This document shows, one piece after another, positions 18,422-26,398 of a DNA stretch of 62,017 nucleotides. Made by a program: the position numbers and the translations under genes. Origin of the DNA: Kofleriaceae bacterium (GTDB lineage Bacteria; Myxococcota_A; Polyangia; Haliangiales; Haliangiaceae). Numbering within the stretch: the stretch's first letter is position 1; each line of letters opens with the position of its first letter. Location: NCBI GenBank assembly GCA_025357755.1, contig JANXOP010000432.1:1-62017 (forward strand), given 5' to 3'. Below the pieces are notes generated by a model. It made no database searches. It worked only from the letters and a program-made list of their open reading frames with translations, and was not told where the DNA came from.

Positions 18422-18840
18422 TTGGCGACGATCGCCATCGTGGCGATCAACTTCGCGACGAGCTGGCGCTCGGGCACGGTGGCGAACACCTCGGCTTCGA
18501 CGATCGAGAACAGCCGGCCCGGCTTGAGGACCGTCGCCGTGCACTCGAGTCGACCGCGCGCCGGGCGGAGCAAGTGGATCTTGAACTCCGAGGTCAGCAC
18601 GGACTGATCCGCGAGGATCAGCGTCGCCGCGGATCCGCCCGCGGTGTGATCCGCGAGCGTGGCGATGACGCCCGCGTGCACGTAGCGATCTTGCTGGAGG
18701 TGCTCGGCGCGCGGTGACAGCGCGCTGCGCACGATCCCCGGTTCGACCGAAAGCAACTCGACGCCGAGATGCTCGATGAAAGCAGCGGCGTCGAAGATTT
18801 CGCGAACCCGTGTGGCGTACTCGGGATTTCTGACCTGCAC
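18418..18840 (-). CDS. PaaI-type hotdog thioesterase
   Basis: This 140-residue single hotdog-fold protein carries HAGVIATLADHTAGGSA, the PaaI/YbgC-like active-site helix with an Asp facing the thioester. Members hydrolyse acyl- or aryl-CoA. GTG 18840 is the start. It overlaps the aldo/keto reductase gene by 4 bp, so a shared route acting on a CoA-linked or released carbonyl compound is possible (inference). Confidence 0.88.
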   Translation of the reverse strand: MQVRNPEYATRVREIFDAAAFIEHLGVELLSVEPGIVRSALSPRAEHLQQDRYVHAGVIATLADHTAGGSAATLILADQSVLTSEFKIHLLRPARGRLECTATVLKPGRLFSIVEAEVFATVPERQLVAKLIATMAIVAK

Positions 18841-18873
18841 GCCGCCACAGTAGCGCGGACTAGAATGAAAGGA

Positions 18874-19662
18874 TCAGTCGAGCGGAATCGTGACGGTGCC
18901 GAGGTCGGTGACCTTGTTCGGGGCCTGGATCGTCTTGTTCGTCAGGTTCACGGCCTGGCTGACCGCGGCGTTGCTCGAGTTGAGCGCGTCGACGCTGACC
19001 GTATAGGTACCGGCCGAGAAGCCCGACGTGATGCCGAGGTGATCGGCACACGGGAAGATGTCGCTGGCGAAGTTGTTCGAGTTCGCGGTGTCGGTCGAGA
19101 TCGACTCGACGCCGGCGACCTGCGACTGCGCGGCGCACGTGGTGCCCACGCCATTCTTCTGGAGCGCCCACTGGAGCTGGAAGTAACCACCGTCCGTGAG
19201 GATGTCGGCGTTGTAGCTCTTGTCCGTGTTGGTGAGGTCGACGAACGCCGAGGTGCTCGAGGCGTACTGCGCCGAGTTGTTGGTGTTCGCGATCGAGATC
19301 CAGCTGTAGTAGGTCGTCGCCTTGAGCGGACCGCTCACGCCGGTGAAGTTGGTGCAGTTGAACAAGTCGATCACGGGCGAGCCGACGTCGTTGAAGTTGG
19401 TGTCGATCTCTTGCGAGTACAACGCGGCGGTGTCGAAGCCCGAGGGGCAGTTCAACGTCTGCTTCGCGAGGTTCGTGATCTTCCAGTTAGCGGTGATCGC
19501 GGGCGCGCCCGTCTCGAGGGTACACACCGCCGAGCAACCGTCGCCCGAGACGTTGTTTCCGTCGTCGCACTGTTCGCCCGGATCGAGGAAGCCATCGCCG
19601 CAGACCGAGGTCGTCGTCGTACAGCCGGATGCAACCAATGCTAGAAACACTAAGTTCTTCAT
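18874..19662 (-). CDS. DUF4215 Myxo-disulfide repeat lipoprotein
   Basis: This 262-residue lipoprotein begins MKNLVFLALVASGC, giving a clear lipobox. Directly behind it is one DUF4215 cysteine-rich repeat (CGDGFLDPGEQCDDGN then GDGCSAVC), a signature typical of Myxococcota surface proteins. The rest (~90-262) is beta-rich and Asn/Thr-rich, with a few Cys and no enzyme motif. ATG 19662 is the start; longer in-frame sequence upstream is non-coding in character. Function unknown. Confidence 0.87.
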   Translation of the reverse strand: MKNLVFLALVASGCTTTTSVCGDGFLDPGEQCDDGNNVSGDGCSAVCTLETGAPAITANWKITNLAKQTLNCPSGFDTAALYSQEIDTNFNDVGSPVIDLFNCTNFTGVSGPLKATTYYSWISIANTNNSAQYASSTSAFVDLTNTDKSYNADILTDGGYFQLQWALQKNGVGTTCAAQSQVAGVESISTDTANSNNFASDIFPCADHLGITSGFSAGTYTVSVDALNSSNAAVSQAVNLTNKTIQAPNKVTDLGTVTIPLD

Positions 19663-19779
19663 TGGCCCATCATAAGCGCAGCTGCACCGGCGATTGCTGG
19701 CATTGGTGCACAGATATGATCTAGCGCACTCTGTCCCACTCGGTCTGCCACCTACCGCGATGTGCGACCGTGAGACGTC

Positions 19780-19825
19780 CGTGCGGTGGCGCTCGCTATC
19801 GGTTCGTCGTGGTTGCCACCGCACG
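19780..19825. terminator. 11-bp inverted repeat downstream of a lipoprotein gene
   Basis: cgtgcggtggc (19780-19790) and gccaccgcacg (19815-19825) are perfect inverted repeats separated by 24 nt. They lie 26 nt downstream of the stop of the minus-strand gene at 19851-20414. The stem is strong and GC-rich but no T-tract follows on either strand, so it may be a stabilising 3' stem or a Rho-independent-like structure lacking the usual U run. Confidence 0.35.
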
Positions 19826-19850
19826 TGGCGATCCACACACTCGCCGTCCC

Positions 19851-20414
19851 TCAGTCACCCGCGACGGTCAACGACCACGGCGCGCCCGGCGAACAAGACG
19901 TGCCGCTCGGACGGATCTCGATCGAGGCGGTGCGACTGTCGTCGCTATTGTTCGAGAACGTGCCTTCACCCCACGTGATCGATCGTGTCTGCGGATCGAG
20001 CCCGGTCGCCGAACCGTTCGGGGTGGTGCACTCGATCGCATCGGTATCGGTGTTGAGATAGACGAACAGATCGTAGTTCGCGCTCGCTGGCGAATTCAGC
20101 GTGACGGTGACCTTGAGCTTGGTCCCGAACACGCTGCTGTCATTCTCCGTGACGCGGACCTTGTACCAGGCGGCTTGATAGCCGGTCGTGGTCTTCGTGT
20201 CGGCGCCGGTATCGCCGCTGATGCTGCCCAGATCGACAGCGGTGCTACACGTCGCCGCGCTCGTACACAGCGCCGACGCCGCGTCGATCTGGTGCGCATC
20301 GATCAGCTTGGTCGAGCCATCGATCGACTGCGGCGACGCGTCGATGTAGCGGTTATCGGGCGTGCCTGCCTGAGCACACGCAACGCAACCGAGCCAGATG
20401 AGCGCCCCACGCAC
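19851..20414 (-). CDS. Small secreted lipoprotein, beta-rich
   Basis: This is a 187-residue protein. The short signal (MRGALIWLGCVAC) contains two possible lipobox cysteines. An Asp/Ile-rich linker, possibly a surface tether, precedes a beta-sandwich-like domain (~50-187) that contains NYDLFVYLN and four Cys. It resembles PPC-type bacterial domains but I cannot assign it firmly. Start is GTG 20414. It lies 18 nt behind the hydrolase gene on the same strand, so the two are probably co-transcribed. Confidence 0.75.
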   Translation of the reverse strand: MRGALIWLGCVACAQAGTPDNRYIDASPQSIDGSTKLIDAHQIDAASALCTSAATCSTAVDLGSISGDTGADTKTTTGYQAAWYKVRVTENDSSVFGTKLKVTVTLNSPASANYDLFVYLNTDTDAIECTTPNGSATGLDPQTRSITWGEGTFSNNSDDSRTASIEIRPSGTSCSPGAPWSLTVAGD

Positions 20415-20432
20415 CCCTGGACGGTAACACCA

Positions 20433-21149
20433 CTACATCAGCGCGCGAAGTGCCATCGGCAGGGCGATGCCGTCGGTGATCATCGGCATGTGCCCCACGT
20501 TGGTGCGGACGTACAGCACGCGGGCAGCGCGGGTCTCGGTGGTCCAATCGGTGGTCCAATCGGTCGGCAGGCCGTAGACCCGCTTGGTGGTCGGCAGGAA
20601 GGCCGCGATCCAGTTGCTCTCCTGGACGGTATCGCTGGCGACATTGATGAGCCGGTGACGCAGGTCGTCGCGCGTCCACGCCATGAACTGATCTTCTTCG
20701 CCATAGGCGGCATCGAGTAGGACGAGCGTCGACAGCGCCGGGTTTGGCAACCAGTTGACCAGGGTGCGGTAGGCGGCGGAGTGCCCCGCTGCGACGACCT
20801 TGCCCGCCGGCAACTCCTCGTTGATCCCGAGCTTGACCGCCGCGAGCAGGTTGGTCAGCGACGCCCACTGGACGCCTTGGGTCTTACTGCGCGGCGCACT
20901 GCACGCGATGAACATCGCGTTGAGCCCGGAGCGCTCGAACTGATCTTGCAACTTGTAATCGGTCCACGCGGTATCGACGTTCGTGTTGTAGCCGTGCACG
21001 AACACGACGGTCATCGCGGTCGCGCGGTCGTAGGTCGCCGGTGTCCAGACGTGGATCGGGCCGCGATCGGTCGCGACGCGCCAGTGCTGGCCATCGGCCG
21101 AGGCCACGCTGGTGGCGAGCAGCACGAGCAGCACGATCGCGCGAGGCAC
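20433..21149 (-). CDS. Exported alpha/beta-hydrolase-like protein
   Basis: The 238-residue protein has a signal peptide (MPRAIVLLVLLATSVASA) and an alpha/beta-hydrolase outline. VVFVHGYNTN is the oxyanion strand-loop, and AAGHSAAYRTL is the nucleophile elbow with GxSxA instead of GxSxG. A C-terminal GHMPM supplies a candidate catalytic His. Periplasmic or secreted esterase/lipase activity is likely; substrate unknown. A 12-bp tandem duplication near residue 200 produces DWTTDWTTE. GTG 21149 is the start. Confidence 0.75.
   Translation of the reverse strand: MPRAIVLLVLLATSVASADGQHWRVATDRGPIHVWTPATYDRATAMTVVFVHGYNTNVDTAWTDYKLQDQFERSGLNAMFIACSAPRSKTQGVQWASLTNLLAAVKLGINEELPAGKVVAAGHSAAYRTLVNWLPNPALSTLVLLDAAYGEEDQFMAWTRDDLRHRLINVASDTVQESNWIAAFLPTTKRVYGLPTDWTTDWTTETRAARVLYVRTNVGHMPMITDGIALPMALRALM
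20537..20564. repeat. 12-bp tandem duplication inside the hydrolase gene
   Basis: Two identical copies of cggtggtccaat (20537-20548 and 20549-20560) plus four further bases encode the duplicated DWTT in the exported hydrolase. It is in frame and may be a recent slippage event. Confidence 0.85.
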
Positions 21150-21253
21150 GCTTCAAGTGTGGCGAACTCCCGGTCGGGTGACCAGCTTTTGTTATCGGGC
21201 GAAACACCGCATTCTTGCCGGTGACGAGTCCGCGCTGTCCCTCGCGAAGAGCC

Positions 21254-21850
21254 TTACTTGGAGCACGCCGGTGCGCCCGCGCGGATCGCGCGAACCTCGT
21301 CGGCGACTTGCGCAGCGATCGCGGCGAGCGCGCGCTGATGCGCTTCGGCGAGGCCAGCGTAGTCCCCGGTCGCGGCTTCCTTCGCGCGGTGCGAGCAGAC
21401 CAAGGCGGGCGCGGTGGCCGCCGGATCGCGCACGGTCGAGACCGCCTCGATCAACGCGTGCTTGCCGAGCACCGATTCGAACCGCTGGACATCGAGCTTG
21501 ACGCGAAACACCGGGATGCCCTCGGCGGGCGTGATGCCTGCGATATCGCGCGCACCGAGCGCGCGGGTAAGATCAGCGGAGAACGCACTTCGCAGCTCGC
21601 GCGGTAGCGGCGAGATCCACGAGCGCGTATCGACCGGCGTGACCTCGCCCTGCCCCTCGCGCACCACGATCTCCTGACGATCGACATCGGGTGGCACGTC
21701 GACCGGCAACACGTCGAGCTGGAGCTCGCCGCTGGCCATCGGCGCCTTGTCGTCGGCGGCCGAGACCAGCGTGTAGTACCGGCTGCCGGCGGACCGACAA
21801 CCGATCAAGGCGATCGCGAGGAGTAACGTGCGCTTCTTGGTCATGATCAT
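21254..21850 (-). CDS. pqiC: PqiC/ABC-type transport auxiliary lipoprotein
   Basis: The 198-residue outer-membrane lipoprotein of the Pqi system begins with a short signal and lipobox ALIGC, followed by the characteristic SRYYTL opening of the PqiC (DUF330) family. In E. coli PqiC docks the end of the PqiB tunnel at the outer membrane. ATG 21850 overlaps the pqiB stop (ATGA). It is the last gene of the four-gene operon. The end carries APACSK with a second Cys. Confidence 0.9.
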   Translation of the reverse strand: MIMTKKRTLLLAIALIGCRSAGSRYYTLVSAADDKAPMASGELQLDVLPVDVPPDVDRQEIVVREGQGEVTPVDTRSWISPLPRELRSAFSADLTRALGARDIAGITPAEGIPVFRVKLDVQRFESVLGKHALIEAVSTVRDPAATAPALVCSHRAKEAATGDYAGLAEAHQRALAAIAAQVADEVRAIRAGAPACSK

Positions 21851-23493
21851 TTGCCCTTCGGTTCCGGTCCCGCGGCGCGGCCACGAAGCAGCGATTCGGG
21901 GTGGTGCTGGAGGTAATCGGAGAGCCCGCGCAGCGAGAACGCGGCACGCTCGAGCTGCTCGAGCGCGGTGCGCGTCGATTGCTGGATCGGCGAGTCGGGC
22001 GCGGCGACGTTGTCGCGCAGCGCGGTCAGCCCATCGCGCAGCGCGGCCATCGCGACCTGCGCCTGGGCGAGCACGGCCTTCGCATCGGGTACGACATCGC
22101 GATCGAAGTGACCGAGCAGCGTCGATGCGGCCTTCGCGGTATCGCGCACGTCGCCGCCGATCGCATCGAATGGAATCTTGTCGATCTTCGACATGATGCT
22201 CGCGACCTGATCCTGGATCTGATCGGTGCCCCCGCGCTCGGTCGGCACCATCCACACGCCTTCGGTCGCCGCGATCCGAGCTGGTCGCGCATTCGGCATG
22301 CGCGACAGCGCGATAAACAACGAACCCGTGATCAGGCTCCCGGACCGGAGCTGGGCGCGCAGGCCGCGATCGACGAGGCCTTGCAACATCTGCGGTCCGG
22401 TCTTGCCGGTCCGCGCGCCCTCGGCGACGAGGTTCGTGTACCCGTCGCCGAGACGGCCGGGATACACGCTCGCCGTCACGTCCGAGTAGAACTCGTGGAC
22501 CGTGCTGTCGTAGCCGAGCTTGACGCTGTCGACGCCACCGATCACCACGCCCTCGAAATCGATCGGCGTACCGGCCGCTACGCCACGCAACGGTTGGCGA
22601 AACTGCATCGCGAGCGCGAGCGGATTCGTATCCGGGATCTGGAGCGCGCGCGGGCGTGAATCGAAGAGCGTGAACGAGGTCTTCTCCGGAGCCACGCGGC
22701 CGGGATGATCCGGATCGCGGTAGCCAAACGCGATGCCACCCGCGACCACGGTCGCGAGCGATTGCGTATCGACGTGCAAGCCGGTCGGATCGAGCTCGAC
22801 ATCGAGCCCGCTCGCATTCCAGAACACCGAGCCTTCGGTGACGTCGTTCGCCCACGGATCTTCGACGAAGACCTCGAGGTCGACGTGCTTGCCATCGGCC
22901 GCCAGGGCGAGCTCCGAGATGCCACCGACTTGCTGACCGCGCAGATACAGCGGCGAGCGCACCGCGAGCGAGCCGGCATCCGCCGACACCAACTTGAACC
23001 GCTTGCCGTGCTGATCGTGCGTCACGCCCGGCGGCTTCTCGAGGCCGATGAACGTATCGGTCTTCTCCTTCTCGAGCCCGACGTCGACGCCGATGTATGC
23101 GCCCGAGAGCAACGTGCCGAGCCCCGAGACGCCACCCACTCCGATGCGCGGACGCTCGACCCAGAACTTCGAATCGGTGACCGCGATACCGGCCGCACCC
23201 CGCGTGAGCTCGATCGTGGCGACGATCTGTTGATGGTTCTCCGCGAGGTCGACATCGGTGACCTTGCCGACCGGCACGTTCTTGAATCGCACCTCGGAGC
23301 GACCTGCCTCGAGCCCCTCCGCGCTATCGAACGTGACGTGGATCGTGGGACCTGCGCGGAGGTAGGTGCGCACGCCGAGCGCGACCCCGGCCGCGATCGC
23401 GATGATCGGCACGATCCAGATCGCGGACGGACGCCCCCGCTTGTGGTGGTGGATGTTCGGCGCCGGCAGATCGTCGAGGTTGACCTCGGTCAT
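21847..23493 (-). CDS. pqiB: PqiB, MCE-domain intermembrane lipid tunnel protein
   Basis: This 548-residue protein has one N-terminal membrane helix (~24-42, IWIVPIIAIAAGVALG). Three MCE domains follow, each marked by a pore-like stretch: FKNVPVGKVTDVDL (~71), RGQQVGGISELAL (~185) and FEGVVIGGVDSVKL (~310). The C-terminal ~120 residues are helical. Like E. coli PqiB it should form a hexameric needle across the periplasm moving phospholipids between membranes. It overlaps pqiA2 and pqiC by 4 bp each. Confidence 0.94.
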   Translation of the reverse strand: MTEVNLDDLPAPNIHHHKRGRPSAIWIVPIIAIAAGVALGVRTYLRAGPTIHVTFDSAEGLEAGRSEVRFKNVPVGKVTDVDLAENHQQIVATIELTRGAAGIAVTDSKFWVERPRIGVGGVSGLGTLLSGAYIGVDVGLEKEKTDTFIGLEKPPGVTHDQHGKRFKLVSADAGSLAVRSPLYLRGQQVGGISELALAADGKHVDLEVFVEDPWANDVTEGSVFWNASGLDVELDPTGLHVDTQSLATVVAGGIAFGYRDPDHPGRVAPEKTSFTLFDSRPRALQIPDTNPLALAMQFRQPLRGVAAGTPIDFEGVVIGGVDSVKLGYDSTVHEFYSDVTASVYPGRLGDGYTNLVAEGARTGKTGPQMLQGLVDRGLRAQLRSGSLITGSLFIALSRMPNARPARIAATEGVWMVPTERGGTDQIQDQVASIMSKIDKIPFDAIGGDVRDTAKAASTLLGHFDRDVVPDAKAVLAQAQVAMAALRDGLTALRDNVAAPDSPIQQSTRTALEQLERAAFSLRGLSDYLQHHPESLLRGRAAGPEPKGK

Positions 23494-24131
23494 GGCGCGG
23501 TGGCCTTGGCGGGCGGGCCGCGATCCCAGATCGAGCGCGGATCGAACGATGCCGAGGCGAGCATGGTGAGCACGACGACTGCCGCGAATGGCAGCACGGC
23601 CGGGCCGGGCTCGACCTTCGCGAACCGGCCGAGCTGGACCACCGCGGTGAGGAGCGCGACCACGAACACGTCGAGCATCGACCAGTGGCCGATCGCCTCG
23701 AGTACGCGATAGAGCTTCGTCCGCGCGCGCGGATGCCAGGTCGACCGGCGACCGGACATCACGAGCAGGAACGTGAGGGCGACGAGCTTGGTGATCGGGA
23801 CCATGATGCTCGCGGCGAACACGAGCACCGCAAGCTCCCACGACCCTTCGGTCCACAGGTACTTGATGCCGGAGAAGATCGTATCGGCTCGCTTGATCGG
23901 AAACTGCTCGGTCTTCATCATCACGAGCAGGTTCGTCGGCACGTACAGCGCGACCGCCGCGATCACGAGCGCCCAGCACCGGGTCAGGGCAGCGGGCTTG
24001 CGCTGCTCGACGCGATCGCCGCAACGTGGACAATCGCCCTCGACCTTGGTGTCGTAGCGCATCACGAGCTCGCAGATCTCGCACGCGACGAGCCCGGCAT
24101 CGATCGCGCGGACCGCATGGTGCTCGCTCAT
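23490..24131 (-). CDS. pqiA: PqiA domain protein, second half
   Basis: This 213-residue integral membrane protein corresponds to one of the two homologous halves of PqiA. CEICELVMRY and CPRCGDRV form a cytoplasmic zinc ribbon (~17-41) and about four hydrophobic helices follow. In E. coli both halves are in one 417-residue chain; here they are separate genes overlapping by ATGA. It probably forms a heterodimer with the product of the gene upstream and supplies lipid to PqiB. Confidence 0.9.
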   Translation of the reverse strand: MSEHHAVRAIDAGLVACEICELVMRYDTKVEGDCPRCGDRVEQRKPAALTRCWALVIAAVALYVPTNLLVMMKTEQFPIKRADTIFSGIKYLWTEGSWELAVLVFAASIMVPITKLVALTFLLVMSGRRSTWHPRARTKLYRVLEAIGHWSMLDVFVVALLTAVVQLGRFAKVEPGPAVLPFAAVVVLTMLASASFDPRSIWDRGPPAKATAP

Positions 24132-24748
24132 GGCCTCACCTCGCGCGCCATCTCGGGCTTGACCTTCGCGACGCGATCCCACAGCGTCGCGTGATCGAAC
24201 GAGCCGAGCGAGCCCATCGCGAACACCATCACGAGCACGCCGAACGCGCCCCAGCCGAGCACCGCGGAGGCGAGGCCAGCGAGCTTGACGATCGCGATCA
24301 CGATGCCGAGCATGAACACCTCGACCATGCGCCACGGCTTGAGCGCGGTCATGAACCGCATCACGTAGCGAAACCCCGGCGGCTTGGTGCGCAGCGTGAG
24401 CGGCACGAGGATCCACAGCAGCAGCCCCAGCTCGACGAGCGGCGCCACGATCAGCGAGGTCGCGAGCGCGACGCCGACGAACGGGATGTGGCGATCCCAT
24501 GCGGCGACGATCGCGGCGCCCAAGGTGGCCTTGGTCTGCTGGCCCGACAGCGTGAGTGTGAGTAGCGGGAACAGATTCGCGACGACAAACCCCGCCGCCG
24601 CGGTCAGCGTGATCGCGAGCATCGCGGCGACATCCTTGTTCGCGCGATACAGCGGCGCATCGCACGCGACGCAGCGCGCGGTCGCTCGGCCTGGCACCGG
24701 AGCTCTACGATGCACCGCATCGCAGTAGGTGCAGATCGCCAGGTCCAT
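24128..24748 (-). CDS. pqiA: PqiA domain protein, first half
   Basis: This 206-residue membrane protein starts with a zinc ribbon (CTYCDAVHRR and CVACDAPL, residues 6-38) and about four transmembrane helices. It matches a single PqiA/YebS-type domain. It is the first gene of pqiA1-pqiA2-pqiB-pqiC, all joined by 4-bp ATGA overlaps, so the four subunits are translated in series. It begins 56 nt after the end of the WGR/LRR gene on the same strand, so read-through from there is possible. Confidence 0.9.
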   Translation of the reverse strand: MDLAICTYCDAVHRRAPVPGRATARCVACDAPLYRANKDVAAMLAITLTAAAGFVVANLFPLLTLTLSGQQTKATLGAAIVAAWDRHIPFVGVALATSLIVAPLVELGLLLWILVPLTLRTKPPGFRYVMRFMTALKPWRMVEVFMLGIVIAIVKLAGLASAVLGWGAFGVLVMVFAMGSLGSFDHATLWDRVAKVKPEMAREVRP

Positions 24749-24804
24749 CGGGCCTGATTTAGCACGGTTAGCTCGTTCGGGGCAGCGTGCGCCAGCGCTA
24801 CAGA

Positions 24805-26391
24805 TTACTCGCCGACCGCGGCATAGCGGCCGTCGACATCGTCGTCGTCCGCGTCCTCGAGCTCGCGCTGCGACTGCGAGATGACGCGTGGCAAGACCTT
24901 GCGCAGCCGGACCAGATCGAGGTCCAGGAGAAAGTTGGAGCTCACATCGATCGAGGTCAGGTGTGCGAGCTGCGCCGCGTTCGCGACCAGGAGGTCGACC
25001 TCGCGGTTCGCGAGGATGCCGTTCGAGAGATCGAGCGAGCGCAGCTGACGCAGCAGCGGCGAGCCGATGAGGTGCTGGAGCGCGGACTCGGAGAACTCGC
25101 AATTGACGAGGCCGAGGTGCGAGAGCTTCGCGAGACCGCGCGCTTCGAAGATCGGAAGGAGCTGCGCCGCATGGCCCTCCGCGTGATAGCGATCCTGACC
25201 GAACCAGAGCTCGAGGTGCTCGAGCTCGGGCCAGTGCGCGTTCGTGATCGACGCGAGCTCGGTGGCGCGAAGGCCTCCAGAGATCCGGACGAACTTCCTC
25301 AAGTTCGGCAAGACGATCGTGCCGAGCGTGCCACCCTCGCCACTCTTGATCGAGAGCACTTCGAGCCGTGGCAGATGTTGCCAGACCGCCGAGAAGTCGC
25401 CGAAGGCGGTCCAGCTGATCTCCTGCTCGTTCGCATCGAACTCGTCGAAGCACAGGATGCGCATGGTCTCGGCCTGCGCCGACTCGGCGATCGCTCGGAT
25501 CGTTGGCCCCCAGTCGTTGTTGCTCTCGAAACGAGCGAGCCCGAGACGCAGCTCGTCGATGAAGGCCGCGATCGGGAGCGCGAGGAACCGCCGCACGATG
25601 GCATCGAGCTCGGTCCTGGCGTCGAAATCGATCTTGATCGTCGCGCCGGTCGGAAAGCCGTGGCTCCAGCTCGTGAGCGCGATCGCATCGCGGAACACGA
25701 GGTCGTCGCCATCCTCACCGTCGTCGAACAGCTCCTTGCGATGCTGCGCGAGCTTGGCCTCGGCCTCGGCTTCCTTGCCCTGCATCCGCAGCGCTGCGAT
25801 CTCGCCGCGCGGATCATTCTTCACCATCAGCCAATCGGCGTAGACCACCCACGGATCTGGATCATCGGGCGAGGCACGGCACTGGTCTTCGAGCGCGATG
25901 TTCGTGCCGATCACGATCCGCGCGGGGGACAGCTCGACCTCGGGCTCGACCTCGGTCGTCGCGATCATCCCGTGCGTGATCGCGACCGCGATCATGCCGG
26001 CCACCTTGGCCTTGGCCTCCGCGAACGTCGCGGTCTTCCACACGTGCACCGGCTCCGCCACACGCTCTGCGAGCTCTCCACGCCATTCGAAGACATGTGC
26101 GCGATCGACCACGATCGTCAGGTACGCACCGCCTCCTTCGAACCGGCGGTACCAGCGCTTGCCCTCGACGATCGACTCGACGACCTCCTTGGTATCCGTG
26201 ACCTCGTTATAGCCGAGCGCGACTTGCCTCGCGATCAGGTCGCGCGCGCGCGCCACCGAGTCGTCACGTCCGGTGAGACCGAGGTCGCGTTGCTGGCCAG
26301 TGGTGCCGATCCGTCCCCAACGCACGGTCAGCTGGACGCGCCCGATCTCGATCGCCCAGAACGTACCGCTCGGGTGCTCGAACCTACGCAT
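24805..26391 (-). CDS. WGR + TIGR02996 + leucine-rich repeat protein
   Basis: A 528-residue cytoplasmic protein with three recognisable parts. The N-terminal ~85 residues hold a WGR domain (RVQLTVRWGRIGTTGQ then a KRWY-like region), a nucleic-acid-binding module also found in PARPs. Around 180-205 is the TIGR02996 companion motif DDPDPWVVYADWL. From ~260 come leucine-rich repeats. The C-terminus is acidic (DADDDDVDG). WGR, TIGR02996 and LRR proteins expand in Myxococcota and Planctomycetes; their role is unknown. It starts 7 nt after the HDOD gene in the same operon. Confidence 0.85.
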   Translation of the reverse strand: MRRFEHPSGTFWAIEIGRVQLTVRWGRIGTTGQQRDLGLTGRDDSVARARDLIARQVALGYNEVTDTKEVVESIVEGKRWYRRFEGGGAYLTIVVDRAHVFEWRGELAERVAEPVHVWKTATFAEAKAKVAGMIAVAITHGMIATTEVEPEVELSPARIVIGTNIALEDQCRASPDDPDPWVVYADWLMVKNDPRGEIAALRMQGKEAEAEAKLAQHRKELFDDGEDGDDLVFRDAIALTSWSHGFPTGATIKIDFDARTELDAIVRRFLALPIAAFIDELRLGLARFESNNDWGPTIRAIAESAQAETMRILCFDEFDANEQEISWTAFGDFSAVWQHLPRLEVLSIKSGEGGTLGTIVLPNLRKFVRISGGLRATELASITNAHWPELEHLELWFGQDRYHAEGHAAQLLPIFEARGLAKLSHLGLVNCEFSESALQHLIGSPLLRQLRSLDLSNGILANREVDLLVANAAQLAHLTSIDVSSNFLLDLDLVRLRKVLPRVISQSQRELEDADDDDVDGRYAAVGE

Positions 26392-26398
26392 CTACGGA

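Noticed and set aside
24128..25453. Longer PqiA first-half gene starting upstream of 24748
   Set aside because: The extra N-terminal sequence is Arg/Ala/Ser-rich shadow of the WGR/LRR gene; the zinc ribbon begins right after ATG 24748.
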